A stretch of DNA of 64,000 bases from positions 19,417 through 83,416 of the forward strand of contig JAWPHD010011493.1 in NCBI GenBank assembly GCA_037043455.1, given 5' to 3'. The notes under the pieces are model-generated. The model searched no databases and was not told the origin of the DNA. It worked only from the letters and a program-made list of their open reading frames with translations. How positions within the stretch are numbered: the first letter of the stretch is position 1; each line of letters begins with the position of its first letter. The DNA comes from Cyrtodaria siliqua (taxonomy: Eukaryota > Mollusca > Bivalvia > Adapedonta > Hiatellidae). The position numbers and the translations under genes are program-made. Below, one piece after another: positions 14,801 through 21,961 of the stretch.

Positions 14801-15586
14801 GATACGCAACTCACCACACAAGCCTGATGTACCTCATGTGATACGCAACTAACCACACAACACGGATGTACCTCATGTGATACGCAACTCACCACACAAC
14901 ACGGATGTACCTCATGCGATACGCAACTCACCACACAACACGGATTTACCTCATGCGATACGCAACTCACCACACAACACGGATGTACCTCATGCGATTC
15001 GCAACTCACCACACAACATTGGTGAGATGTACATCATGTGACATGCACCTCACCACACAACACGGGCATACATCATGTGACATCCACCTTACCACAAAAT
15101 ACAAATGTACATTTTCACCGCACAGTGACTTTTTATCAGTAATAAGAGTACAATTCATAAATTAAATACTTTTTTCGGCAAAAGGACGATTGATCTACAC
15201 ACGCAAAGTTGTGTGTATCTTTGCCTTAAGTTTTGTTTTTTAACAAATGTACTCATGATCGTATCAAATCCACATATAAAAAACGTGTGCTTTCTGTACC
15301 ATTATATATTTCAGCTGTAGATTCTGAAGTACATTACACAACAACCAATGGCAGCGGTTTGCACTTGATCACACAGGATGTGCCACTTGTCAGCCTCGGA
15401 ACAATTCAGAAATCGCCCTCGCCATTTCCTGTCCCATTGACACCAATTGAACAGGGGCAGATAACTGGAGTGGCCTTTCACATGTACAATAATATGTGGG
15501 ACACAAATTATGTAACGTGGTATCCCTATCAGGCAGGGGATGAAAACTTTAGTGCTAGATTTTACATAGTTTTTAATACAAATTAA
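2646..15586 (+). CDS. DUF5054-like protein, GH/deacetylase-type fold, 3' eleven exons (5' partial)
   Basis: Eleven exons join in one frame: 2646-2847, 5088-5240, 5835-5977, 6233-6458, 7386-7523, 7791-7937, 8536-8642, 9871-10060, 11000-11125, 12791-13072, 15315-15586 (1986 bp, 661 codons plus TAA). Every junction is GT..AG and phases match; eight of ten introns are phase 1. Recognisable stretches are VAVSVGVNDGTSPPAVP, DIIAMWHPGGYP, GEHTWGLPSVYD, VVIGFTDEGSIDLLYDP and a C-terminal NNMWDTNYVTWYP. From memory these match DUF5054, an uncharacterised family of roughly 700 residues related to GH38-type glycoside hydrolases. The HTWG and terminal W-x-TNY-x-x-WYP blocks are the strongest clues. The usual N-terminal His/Asp metal-binding strand and any signal peptide would be upstream of 2646 and are not seen. 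Substrate unknown. A GH38-like or other carbohydrate-active enzyme is the alternative. No poly(A) signal was located. Confidence 0.75.
2880..3177 (+). mobile_element. LINE 3' tail (RNase H LINE family, ATTC-type end)
   Basis: Sequence from tagattttagtctagtttta through cccgttttcgggcatttgtt to gacgtgccgtaaaacaccat. The same order of blocks recurs at 4075, 10070, 12316 (reverse), 13166, 17785, 19690, 38640 and 54661. At 13166 and 19690 it follows RNase H coding sequence, which identifies it as the 3' end of a non-LTR element. Confidence 0.6.
3240..4074. repeat. Diverged long tandem repeat, about four units of 150-230 bp
   Basis: Units share ttgtggagcaaac, a block like tacttgatcaaaatgaagtg, gtgacacaat and ccatgcagagttattgc. 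The array begins with ccctcgcaaacgaagtctga, a motif of a widespread invertebrate interspersed repeat. Confidence 0.6.
4075..4327 (+). mobile_element. LINE 3' tail copy
   Basis: Diverged second copy of the tail at 2880, with cccgttgatgggcacttgtt and ctacgtgacataaaacacca. Confidence 0.55.
4649..4908 (+). mobile_element. tRNA-Ser-derived SINE
   Basis: The head has an A box in ccgtggccgagtggttagcg and a B box in ttggttccatccc, followed by a conserved body (ctatccagctggcttgcgga, aattgcccgg, caatggaagctgg) and a tail attcaattc. Related copies lie at 47121, 49842 and 52063. The class II head (with variable arm) and the GACTTGAAATC anticodon region of the 52063 copy point to tRNA-Ser. Confidence 0.75.
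5088..5240 (+). CDS. DUF5054-like gene, exon with GVNDGTSPPAVP core
   Basis: Acceptor atgtttag, donor CCCAG/gtatgc, phase 1 to phase 1, 153 bp. It encodes MTKAVIPILRKNNIVAVSVG followed by VNDGTSPPAVPNIFTWR and DHDIIAMWHPG. These are the beta-strand/loop blocks typical of the family's barrel domain. Confidence 0.8.
5835..5977 (+). CDS. DUF5054-like gene, exon GYPDNPGPNPSQ
   Basis: Acceptor ctcgtacag, donor GAG/gtaaga, phase 1 to phase 0, 143 bp. Encodes GYPDNPGPNPSQPGGLSRKD and then a hydrophobic strand KALCFAFRTDNSGPP. Confidence 0.75.
6233..6458 (+). CDS. DUF5054-like gene, exon ITNEIGDTWISGIASDP
   Basis: Acceptor cattatag, donor AATG/gtaaac, phase 0 to phase 1, 226 bp. It carries RIYASTFEKFVEAV and LPVITNEIGDTWISGIASDP. 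The E-I-G-D-T-W block is conserved in this family and in GH38-like relatives. Confidence 0.8.
6776..7003 (+). mobile_element. Interspersed element G, forward copy
   Basis: Contains gcagcagactcggttttatt, gcaccggcttaagcggtatt and actgattcgtagcacgggga. The element recurs inverted at 9245-9473 with very high identity, and in part at 9134, 22745 and 36470. No ORF is seen, so it is probably a non-autonomous transposon or SINE body. Confidence 0.65.
7386..7523 (+). CDS. DUF5054-like gene, exon with HTWG motif
   Basis: Acceptor acgtttgcag at 7385, donor TCAG/gtaagg, phase 1 to 1, 138 bp. It encodes KCDTRDKRIVDSVFFLIKPG and EHTWGLPSVYDAVNW. The open frame extends further upstream (to 7247), but 7386 is the start that keeps phase with the previous exon and has a pyrimidine-rich acceptor. 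Confidence 0.75.
7791..7937 (+). CDS. DUF5054-like gene, exon SWLEQRQFTFLAIDRL
   Basis: Acceptor atttaacacag, donor GAAG/gtatgt, phase 1 to 1, 147 bp. Encodes NYFNCTQSWLEQRQFTFLAI, a helical segment following the barrel. Confidence 0.8.
8351..8525. repeat. Two-copy tandem duplication, about 87 bp, next to an acceptor
   Basis: The block containing aaaacaggttcgga occurs at about 8351-8437 and again, somewhat diverged, at 8438-8525. The second copy ends about 10 bp before the acceptor of the exon at 8536. Confidence 0.6.
8536..8642 (+). CDS. DUF5054-like gene, exon VVIGFTDEGSIDLLYDP
   Basis: Acceptor tttactccag, donor AAG/gtcaga, phase 1 to 0, 107 bp. It encodes a beta-strand block VVIGFTDEGSIDLLYDPFNK from the C-terminal all-beta part of the protein. 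Confidence 0.75.
9134..9473 (-). mobile_element. Interspersed element G, inverted copy plus partial duplicate
   Basis: 9245-9473 is the reverse complement of the copy at 6776-7003. A partial second copy of its end lies at 9134-9200. Just upstream, ccgggttccgagtc (9122-9135) resembles a B box, so part may be tRNA-derived. Confidence 0.6.
9474..9660 (+). mobile_element. 3' part of a SINE related to that at 63226
   Basis: Shares blocks with the 3' half of the SINE at 63226-63543: tctatcctcc, a diverged gataataagag block, ccggattcct, cttctctctctgtgg and gttgatgagcc. The tRNA-like head is missing. Confidence 0.5.
9871..10060 (+). CDS. DUF5054-like gene, exon NWAKSSNFGRFIYRTYDE
   Basis: Acceptor tattattgtag, donor ACAG/gtatac, phase 0 to 1, 190 bp. 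Encodes ENWAKSSNFGRFIYRTYDES, then NELYHYSWWIFTKPN. The W-x-G-x-F-x-Y-x-T-Y pattern fits the beta-sandwich C-terminal domain of this family. Confidence 0.8.
10070..10266 (+). mobile_element. LINE 3' tail with (ATTC)n end
   Basis: Same tail family, ending in gtcggcgtgccgtaaaacac and six to seven ATTC repeats (10240-10266). It inserted just downstream of a splice donor (10060/10061). Confidence 0.65.
10385..10761 (+). mobile_element. SINE-like element with ttcaattcaatt tail
   Basis: Starts near ccccgtgtggttgccggggt and ends gttggtgcgccttaaaatcc followed by caattcaattcaatt. This end closely resembles the tail of the tRNA-Ser SINEs, so the two share a 3' end. Confidence 0.45.
11000..11125 (+). 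CDS. DUF5054-like gene, exon LKIIMKDPASFVAYGAP
   Basis: Acceptor tacatttcag, donor CCAG/gtaatt, phase 1 to 1, 126 bp. Encodes GSDFTFLLKIIMKDPASFVA and YGAPREIWIKYAY. Confidence 0.75.
11149..11304. repeat. 156-bp palindromic element
   Basis: Arms ttatttaactgctgggatcg and its complement enclose a nearly perfect inverted repeat that continues through cacgtctacca. It would fold into one long hairpin. It starts about 24 bp after a splice donor of the + strand gene. Confidence 0.75.
12316..12490 (-). mobile_element. LINE 3' tail, inverted copy
   Basis: gtgttttacggcacgtcgac is the reverse complement of the family's end. It is preceded by a (GACT)/(GAGC)n simple repeat at 12316-12343 and followed by cagtctgatttcttttaagg. 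Confidence 0.55.
12791..13072 (+). CDS. DUF5054-like gene, exon LQWFDKTSTRLPESLMYYF
   Basis: Acceptor acttgtgcag, donor CATG/gtaact, phase 1 to 1, 282 bp. Contains NLQWFDKTSTRLPESLMYYF and a Tyr/His-rich linker. The donor is followed within about 15 bp by the first units of the 36-39 bp minisatellite. Confidence 0.8.
13088..15110. repeat. Minisatellite of 36-39 bp units at a 5' splice site, split by a LINE
   Basis: Units contain caccacacaacacg, gtatacatca and catgtgatacgcaactca. The first units lie at 13088-13165, directly after the donor at 13072; the main block is 13849-15110. The core catggtaac..aactcatgcg of the exon/intron junction resembles unit text such as catatggtacgcaactca, so the unit may derive from the donor region. 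Long ORFs in the array are translated repeats. Confidence 0.8.
13166..13848 (+). mobile_element. Non-LTR retrotransposon fragment with RNase H domain, inserted in the minisatellite
   Basis: An open segment (about 13190-13459) encodes IIFCWLPSHVGIRGNYTANS followed by AAKAALSL. This is the C-terminal part of a LINE-encoded RNase H (the W-x-P-S-H-x-G and G-N-x-x-A/D motifs). It runs into INTYIRNSWQAAWDLSVNNK and then breaks. The 3' tail of the family follows (13620-13848). The copy is 5' truncated and frameshifted. Confidence 0.75.
15315..15586 (+). CDS. DUF5054-like gene, terminal exon
   Basis: Acceptor attatatatttcag, phase 1, ends in TAA at 15584-15586. It encodes GLHLITQDVPLVSLGTIQKS and the family-typical ending HMYNNMWDTNYVTWYPYQAG followed by an aromatic-rich last strand. 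Confidence 0.85.
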
Positions 15587-15940
15587 ATAACTGATAAAAT
15601 TCATGAGGTTTTTAAGTTTTATATTGGGACACATATCCCATCAGACATTCCGTCACAAGAGCTCTAACCCACGCAGGTCAGAGTTTATTGAGTATTGTGC
15701 TTTATTATGACTAGTTATGCTCTAAAAAATGCACGAATACCTAGTTGTGCTCCAACTTTTAGAAAAGGACAATACTATGAAATGCCATGACTGTCTTATG
15801 ATGCTGCCGATTAATATATTCAGCGCATTCCCGTGTATATGTGGTAGGTCTTTCATGATATTCAGTCAGTTTTCATTATATTACTATATGCAGTAGTTCT
15901 AATAGATGAGGTCTTTTGAACATTATATGAAGTAGGTTTT
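15587..15940. other. 3' flank of the DUF5054-like gene
   Basis: Presumably the 3' UTR and downstream flank. I found no clear AATAAA and no other gene. Confidence 0.4.
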
Positions 15941-16450
15941 TAGCTCTACTGGCCAAGGGCCAGCAGAGCTTATGGGATGGTGTGGTGTCTGTCGTCCGTA
16001 GTTCGTTGTCCGTCGTCTGTTAACTTTTGTTTCGTTAAGACGATAGGGCCTTCATTTTTCACCGGATCTTTACCAAACTTAAACAGGTTGTTAATATCAA
16101 TGAAAGCTCGGACAAGTCTGAAAACCAGCCAGATCGGACAGTAGCAGCGGAGTTATTGCCCTTGATTTAGTAAAAAATGCTATATTTTGCCTCGTTAAGA
16201 CGATAGGGCCTTCATTTTTCATCTGATCTTTACCAAATTTTAACAGATTGTTAATATCAATGAAATCTCGGACAAGTTTAAAAACCAGCCATATCGGACC
16301 AGTAACAGCGGAGTTATGGCCCTTGATTTAGTTAAAAATGCTATATTTTGTTTCGTTAAGACGATAGGGGCTTTATTGTTCATCCGAACTTGATCAGGTT
16401 GTTAATGTCAATGAAAGCTTGGACCTGACCTGGCTTTTGCGCGCGACACA
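15940..16450. repeat. Interspersed repeat with about three 170-bp tandem units
   Basis: Opens with agctctactggccaagggcc and its inverse. It then repeats a block of ttcgttaagacgatagggcc, tctttaccaaa, gttaatatcaatgaaa and gagttat..cccttgattta about every 170 bp. Diverged relatives lie at 17500-17740 and 18340-18545. Confidence 0.65.
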
Positions 16451-16609
16451 TCGTCTTGTTTTGGTGATCACTTGTCCCAAATTAATTAAAAATCCATGCA
16501 GGGGTTTTGAAGGTACAGTCCGGACACGAACTGCGGACTGACGGACGGACGGATGGTGCGATTACTATAAAAAAGAGACAGAGGTGTTGCTTTTCCGGCG
16601 GCGGCGGCG

Positions 16610-17300
16610 AAGGCGTCAACATTCAAGTTTTGCGTTTATGTCATTTTCTCACAAACTGTATGCACTACACTTTTCAAACTTTGTTTATAGGTGGTACATC
16701 GCAACGTGACAAAGCAAATATGGAAGTGACATTGACCCTCCAAGCAAAGGGCAGATAACTGAATAATTGTTAGGTTCAACTTTTGCGTTTAGGTCACTTT
16801 TTCACAAACTGTGTGCACTACACCTTTCAAACTTTGTTTATAATTGTATCTTGGGTGGTACATCGCAATGTGACAAAGCAGATGTGGATGTGACCTCGAC
16901 TCTCCAAGCAAAGGGCAGATAACCTTATATATGTTACCTTCAACTTCAGCGGTAAGGTCACATTTTCACAAAATGTATGCACTAAGACCTTTCAAACTTT
17001 CCTTATGGTTGTATCTTGAGTGGTACATTGCAACTTGACAAAGCAAATGTCGATGTTACCTTGACCCTTCAAGCAAGGGGCAGATAACTTAATAATGTTT
17101 ACCTTCAACATTTGCGTTTAGATCACTTTCTCACAAACTTTATGCATTAGACCTTTCAAGCTTTGTTTCTTGGATAGTACATCACAACGTGGCAAAAGGC
17201 AAATGTGGATGTGACCTTCACCATCCAAGCAAAGGGCAGATAACCTTAATTGTTACATTTACATCACTTTCTTATGAACTATAACTATGCACTAGATGTT
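16610..17300. repeat. Tandem repeat of about 155 bp, five units
   Basis: Each unit has ttttgcgtttaggtcactt, cacaaactgtatgcacta, a ggtggtacatcgcaa block, gacaaagcaaatgtgga and caagcaaagggcagataa. Units start near 16627, 16773, 16936, 17104 and 17248 and are diverged by substitutions. Confidence 0.7.
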
Positions 17301-17439
17301 TTAAACCTAATTTATAGCTTAATCTTTGGAAGACAGAACATTCTATTTTGACATAGTTGTGTCTTAGGTAGTGCATCTTTTTGGACGCATGGATTTCATC
17401 TATGACCTTGGCCTAGTTTTTGGAGCTGATCATTTTTAG

Positions 17440-17780
17440 CTCACCTGAGCACGAATTGCTCAAAGGTGAGCTATTGTGACCACTCTTCGTCTGTCGTCTG
17501 TCGTCAACTTTTAGCTTGTTTACACGATAGAGGCTTGACAGTTTTTCATCTTGTTTACACGATAGAGGCCACAATTATTGAGCAATCTTAACCAAACTTG
17601 CACAGATTGTGTATGACTATAAGATCTCGGACGAGTTCGATAATGGGCAAGATCGGACCAGTTACACAAGAGTTATAGCCCCTGAATTAGCAAAAAATGC
17701 AGTTTTACATATTATTATCACGATAATGGCCACAAATTTTTAGCAATCTGAACCAAACTTACACAGTTTTTATTATTATT
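17440..17780. repeat. Interspersed repeat with terminal hairpin
   Basis: tagctcacctgagcacgaat and its inverse gctcaaaggtgagct form a hairpin at the start, followed by cgtctgtcgtctgtcgtc. The remainder is related to the 170-bp repeat at 15940. Confidence 0.55.
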
Positions 17781-17784
17781 ATTA

Positions 17785-18075
17785 TTTATTTTAGATTTCC
17801 TAAAAGAAATCAGACTATATAAATCATTATAATGTGTTCTTATATATATATTTACTTGTTTATATACCCGTTGACGGGCATTTGTTGATTTACAAATTTA
17901 GTTTATATTAGTACCATATCCCTTATTTTTAATAGTTTTATCTTTTGATATTTACATTAATTTTTAATTACTACTTAATTTCTTCATCTTTCGTCGGTTT
18001 TTGCGCACAATATGACCTATTTATGTGTCGACGTGCCTTAAAACACCATTCATTCATTCATTCATTCATCATTAT
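17785..18075 (+). mobile_element. LINE 3' tail with (ATTC)n end
   Basis: Contains cccgttgacgggcatttgtt and tcgacgtgccttaaaacacc, and ends in ATTC repeats. Confidence 0.6.
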
Positions 18076-18556
18076 TTGTTTTAATTATTATTTTTTTCAT
18101 TATTTTTTTATTTGCTTATCTTTTCTTATTTTATTTTTTATTTTAAACGCCGTGTTGGATTTGACAAAACTTAGCAGGACGCATTTTTATGATGTCTAGT
18201 TATGCATATTGCTCTTTTTTTGGTTTGTTAATTTTTAATGGAGTTATGACTCCTTGATATTTTTACTTTGAATTTCTTGTCGGCGCTAATCCTCCTAAAC
18301 GCCTTATTTCGACGAAATTTGGCAGGAAGCATCAGTATGATGTCTAGTTGCGCAAATCGCTGCATATCAATGGAATCTTGGACAAGTACTATAACCAGCT
18401 AGATCTTGTTAGTAGCGACAGAGGTATGGCCCTTGATTTATTGAAAAAAGATATATTGTATTTGCCTTTATTAAATCTGTAGCTACTTCATTTTTCATCT
18501 AATCTTTACCAAATTTGTTTAGAATGTTAATGTTAACAAAAGCTTAAACTAGTTGC

Positions 18557-18559
18557 TGA

Positions 18560-18599
<40 letters not shown>

Positions 18600-18622
18600 G
18601 TCTCTCTGTCTCTCTCTCTCAC
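18557..18622. repeat. (CT)n microsatellite
   Basis: About 60 bp of CT dinucleotides with TGTCTCTC interruptions. Confidence 0.9.
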
Positions 18623-18659
18623 CCCAATGCAAACCATTTCTTTTTTTTGCCTAACAATG

Positions 18660-19455
18660 GGAAAGGGTGACACGTTACAGAGCGAAAGGGTGAAACGTTA
18701 AAGAGAGAAAGGGTGACACATTATATAGGGAATGGGGACACATTACAGAAGGGAAGGGTGACACATTAGAGGGAATGGTGACACATTACAGAGCGGAATG
18801 GTGACACATTGCAGGGAGAAAGAGTGACACATTACAGAGAGAAAGGTGAAACATTACAGAGGGGAAGGGTGACACATTACAGAGGAAGGGTGATGCATTA
18901 CAGAAGGGAAGAGTGACACATTAAAGAGAATGGGTGACACATTACAAAGAGGAAGGGTGACACATTACAAAGGATGGGCGACACATTACAGAGGAAGGTT
19001 GACACATTACAAAGGTAAAGGGTGACACATTACAGAGCGGAAGGGTGACACATTACAGGGAGAAAGGGTGACACATTACATAGGGAAAGGTGACACATTA
19101 CAGAGGGAAAGGGTGACACATTAGAGAGAGAAAGGGACACGCATTACAGAGTGGAAAGGTACACATTGCAGAGTGGAAGGGTGACACATTACAGAGGGGT
19201 AGGGTGACAAATTACAGAGAATGGGTGACACATTACAGAGGAAAAGTGACATATTACAGAGGGGAAGGGTGACACATCGGAGATAGAAAGGATGACACAT
19301 TACAGAGTGGAAGGGTGAAACATTACAGAGAAATGGTGACATATTACAGAGGGGAAGGGTGACACATTGCAGTGAGAAAAAGGGTGATACATTACAGAAG
19401 GGAAGGGTGGCACATTACAGAGGAAGGGTGGCACATTACAGAGGGGAATGGTCTA
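18660..19455. repeat. Minisatellite of about 23 bp, some 34 copies
   Basis: The unit is close to gggtgacacattacagagg, with length variation in the purine stretch. The array is intergenic and has no coding or splice-site content. Confidence 0.9.
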
Positions 19456-19689
19456 GGTATCTCTAGACCAATTTTTTCCAGTGCATATTTTAGTTTTGCA
19501 GACGACATTACAGACGATGCGTGGAAAGTTAGACTAGACGGCGCGTTAAAATCACACTCCTTGTTAGATTTCCGATAAAATCGCAACATCTTTAAAACGA
19601 GTGTTCCGATTGATCTCATCATCATAATGAAAAAAAAACAACAGCATAGCACTGAAAAAGCACAAGACAGTCATGGCGTTCCAGTCATC

Positions 19690-20345
19690 CTTATAGCTGA
19701 TACTGTTATTATTTTCTGCTGGCTTCCAAGCAGCATTAGGTTTACATATATCTAATGCCAAATTACCGTATACTCATTTTAAAAGTTGTATTAACGTATA
19801 TATTCGTAACTCTTGGCAAGCCGCTTGGGATTTGTCAGTGAACAATAAACTCCATTCAATTAAACCGTTACTCGGAGAATGGCGTCCTTCTAGCAGACCC
19901 ATTCGTCGAGAAGAAGTCGTTCTAGCCCGGTGCAAGATAGCCCGCATACATGTTATACTCATTCATATTTATTACAAGGTGAGCAATTACCAGAATGTAT
20001 ATCCTGTTTTGCACCATTAACGGCCCAACACATATTGTTGGAATGTGTAGACTGTTCCTATGTCAAATGTACGACACAGTTAATACTATGAAAGAGTTAT
20101 TATTTGATACTATAGATTTTAGTCATGTTTTAGATTTTCTGAAAGAAATCAAGACTTTATAAATCATTATATTTTATTATGTTCTTATATATATTTACTT
20201 GTTTATACACCCGTTGACGGGCATATGTTGGTTTACATATATATACATAGTTACAAAAAATAACAGATAATTAGCCAAATGAACTATAAAGAATAAACAG
20301 TGTGTATGACAGTGGTGATGTGCGCCGTAAAACAAATTAAGTTCT
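19690..20345 (+). mobile_element. Non-LTR retrotransposon 3' fragment (RNase H, internal deletion)
   Basis: Encodes IIFCWLPS, then jumps by an internal deletion to NAKLPYTHFKSC and SWQAAWDLSVNNKLHSIKP. This copy continues into RREEVVLAR, which the copy at 13166 lacks. The tail of the family follows from 20100. It is a dead copy with frameshifts. Confidence 0.65.
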
Positions 20346-20851
20346 TACAGATTGGGCAATATGACAATGTGCGGCCGGTCTTTCAATAGTGGAGCTGAAA
20401 ACTTAGAATACAATGTTTTGATTGAGCATATATATATATATTTTTTTTTTTAGTAAAACAATGTTGCAGTATTACAAACAAGTAGAGTAGTAGTAAAATG
20501 GTTTCCACCAAGTACACATTTTGATACTTAAGGTCAATTCCAAACAGCTGCAGACAATGTAAAACTATGTCTATGTTGGTAAAACAATAATCATCAAAGT
20601 TTATCGCTATGCACATATATTTTATAGCACGTGCATACAGATAAAGAGATGTTATTACAAGCTGTGTATAGAAATCGTGTACACCAAGTATTACTTTCGA
20701 CAAAATACATGAGGTTAGTTCCGACCGTGAGCAATTTAAAATTAATGTAACCAAGCTAAGTTAACAATACAATGGCAACAACACTAACCTTTTACGGATA
20801 TATAATAGTAGTAAAAACTTGCGACAGATAGTAGTTACTGTAGTAGGTATA

Positions 20852-20962
20852 GGATAGCGGCTATGAAGAGAAATCTTCACCATTAAGAAAACGAAACGGA
20901 GGGAGCGTAGTGACCGACCGCGGTTTCTTAATGGTGACGATTTCTCTTCATGGCGTCTATCC
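20852..20962. repeat. 111-bp palindrome
   Basis: Left arm ggatagcggctatgaagaga through caccattaagaaa; right arm is its near-perfect complement. The loop is GC-rich (gggagcgtagtgaccgaccg). Confidence 0.7.
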
Positions 20963-21119
20963 GACTTAGTGTTCGCCATAGGTTTTATCGATAGCACTAT
21001 ATAGGTCACACTCCTAACCGTGAAGACTGGTTGTAGTAAAATCTTCATGAATAAATGGTGCAAGTATTTGAAAATCTGAGGCAAATGATTGGTTAAAAAA
21101 GTAGGGTATGCACTAAATA

Positions 21120-21735
21120 TTTATTTCCTCCAAGCATAGGAGAATAAACATACATATTACAGTAAAACAAAACATGCAACATATATATAATTCAACATAT
21201 AAATGGCATACATACAACGCATGTGACTTACAGAATGAGCATTTAAACCATTCAAAATACAGAATATTTACAAATAGCATAATTATATCACATACGACAG
21301 AGAGGAATTTAAGTCATAAATAGCAAATGGAAATAAATAAATGAATAATAAATATATATTGTGGTAATTAGAGGTTGTAATTATCATAATACCTTTAATT
21401 TAGTTAATATTAAAAGTCTGATTACGAGGCCCGCCTTAATTCCATTAAGCGATGGGAAAGCTTATATTAGCAGGATTTTATAACGGATATTTCGTCAATA
21501 AAACATGTTTAAAAAGTTGTTTACTGAAAAAAGCGATAACCTGTTTAAAATTACCTATACGTTTTCGCTTCTTGGAGAATGGGTTGGATGGGGTAAGAAA
21601 ATTAATACTCGGACCACGTAATGCGAGCAGGAAATGTCGTATTCACAGAATACACCCGAAAAGCACACACTGTTTGCGCATGTATCGTAGGTAGAAATAC
21701 TGTAAACCATCGATCCTTCAGATATATTTGGATTT
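21120..21735 (-). other. Probable 3' UTR of the receptor gene, with poly(A) signal
   Basis: An AATAAA on the minus strand lies at 21120-21125, about 610 nt after the stop codon. Between them sits an internally deleted MITE. The extent is a guess. Confidence 0.4.
21420..21623. mobile_element. MITE family CATTACGTGGTCC, deleted copy
   Basis: Ends gattacgaggccc and ggaccacgtaatg. It shares ccattaagcgatgggaaagc and attttataacggatatttcg with the full copies at 24503, 32535 and 40171, but about 75 bp of the middle is missing. Confidence 0.7.
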
Positions 21736-21961
21736 CTAGTTGCTAACATGTTTTCTCAATGGGTCACTAGCAAAGTGATGACTATCATAGACCGGTGGTA
21801 GATCCGTCCAGTTACCATCACCGCCAATCGGTGTTACGTGTGTCTTTATAGATGCAGCATTAAACACTGTATGCATGTTTCCTCCTGGACTCACAGCTCT
21901 GCTTCGAAATCTGCTGAGACTGGCAAAACTGCCATTGATGCCACTCCTCGCCATGCTTTTG
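21736..21961 (-). CDS. Receptor gene exon 24, cytoplasmic tail
   Basis: Acceptor atgttgtag, phase 2, stop TAG at 21736-21738. 75 residues, basic and Ser-rich near the membrane (SLSRFRSRAV). DLPPVYDSHH supplies a PPxY motif of the kind bound by WW domains (NEDD4-type ligases), and a tyrosine. Confidence 0.8.

Noticed and set aside
14482..15165. Long ORFs on both strands (up to 176 codons) with repeating CVVSCVSHEVHP-like text
   Set aside because: They are translations of the 39-bp minisatellite, whose unit is a multiple of three. They have no splice context and no similarity to proteins.
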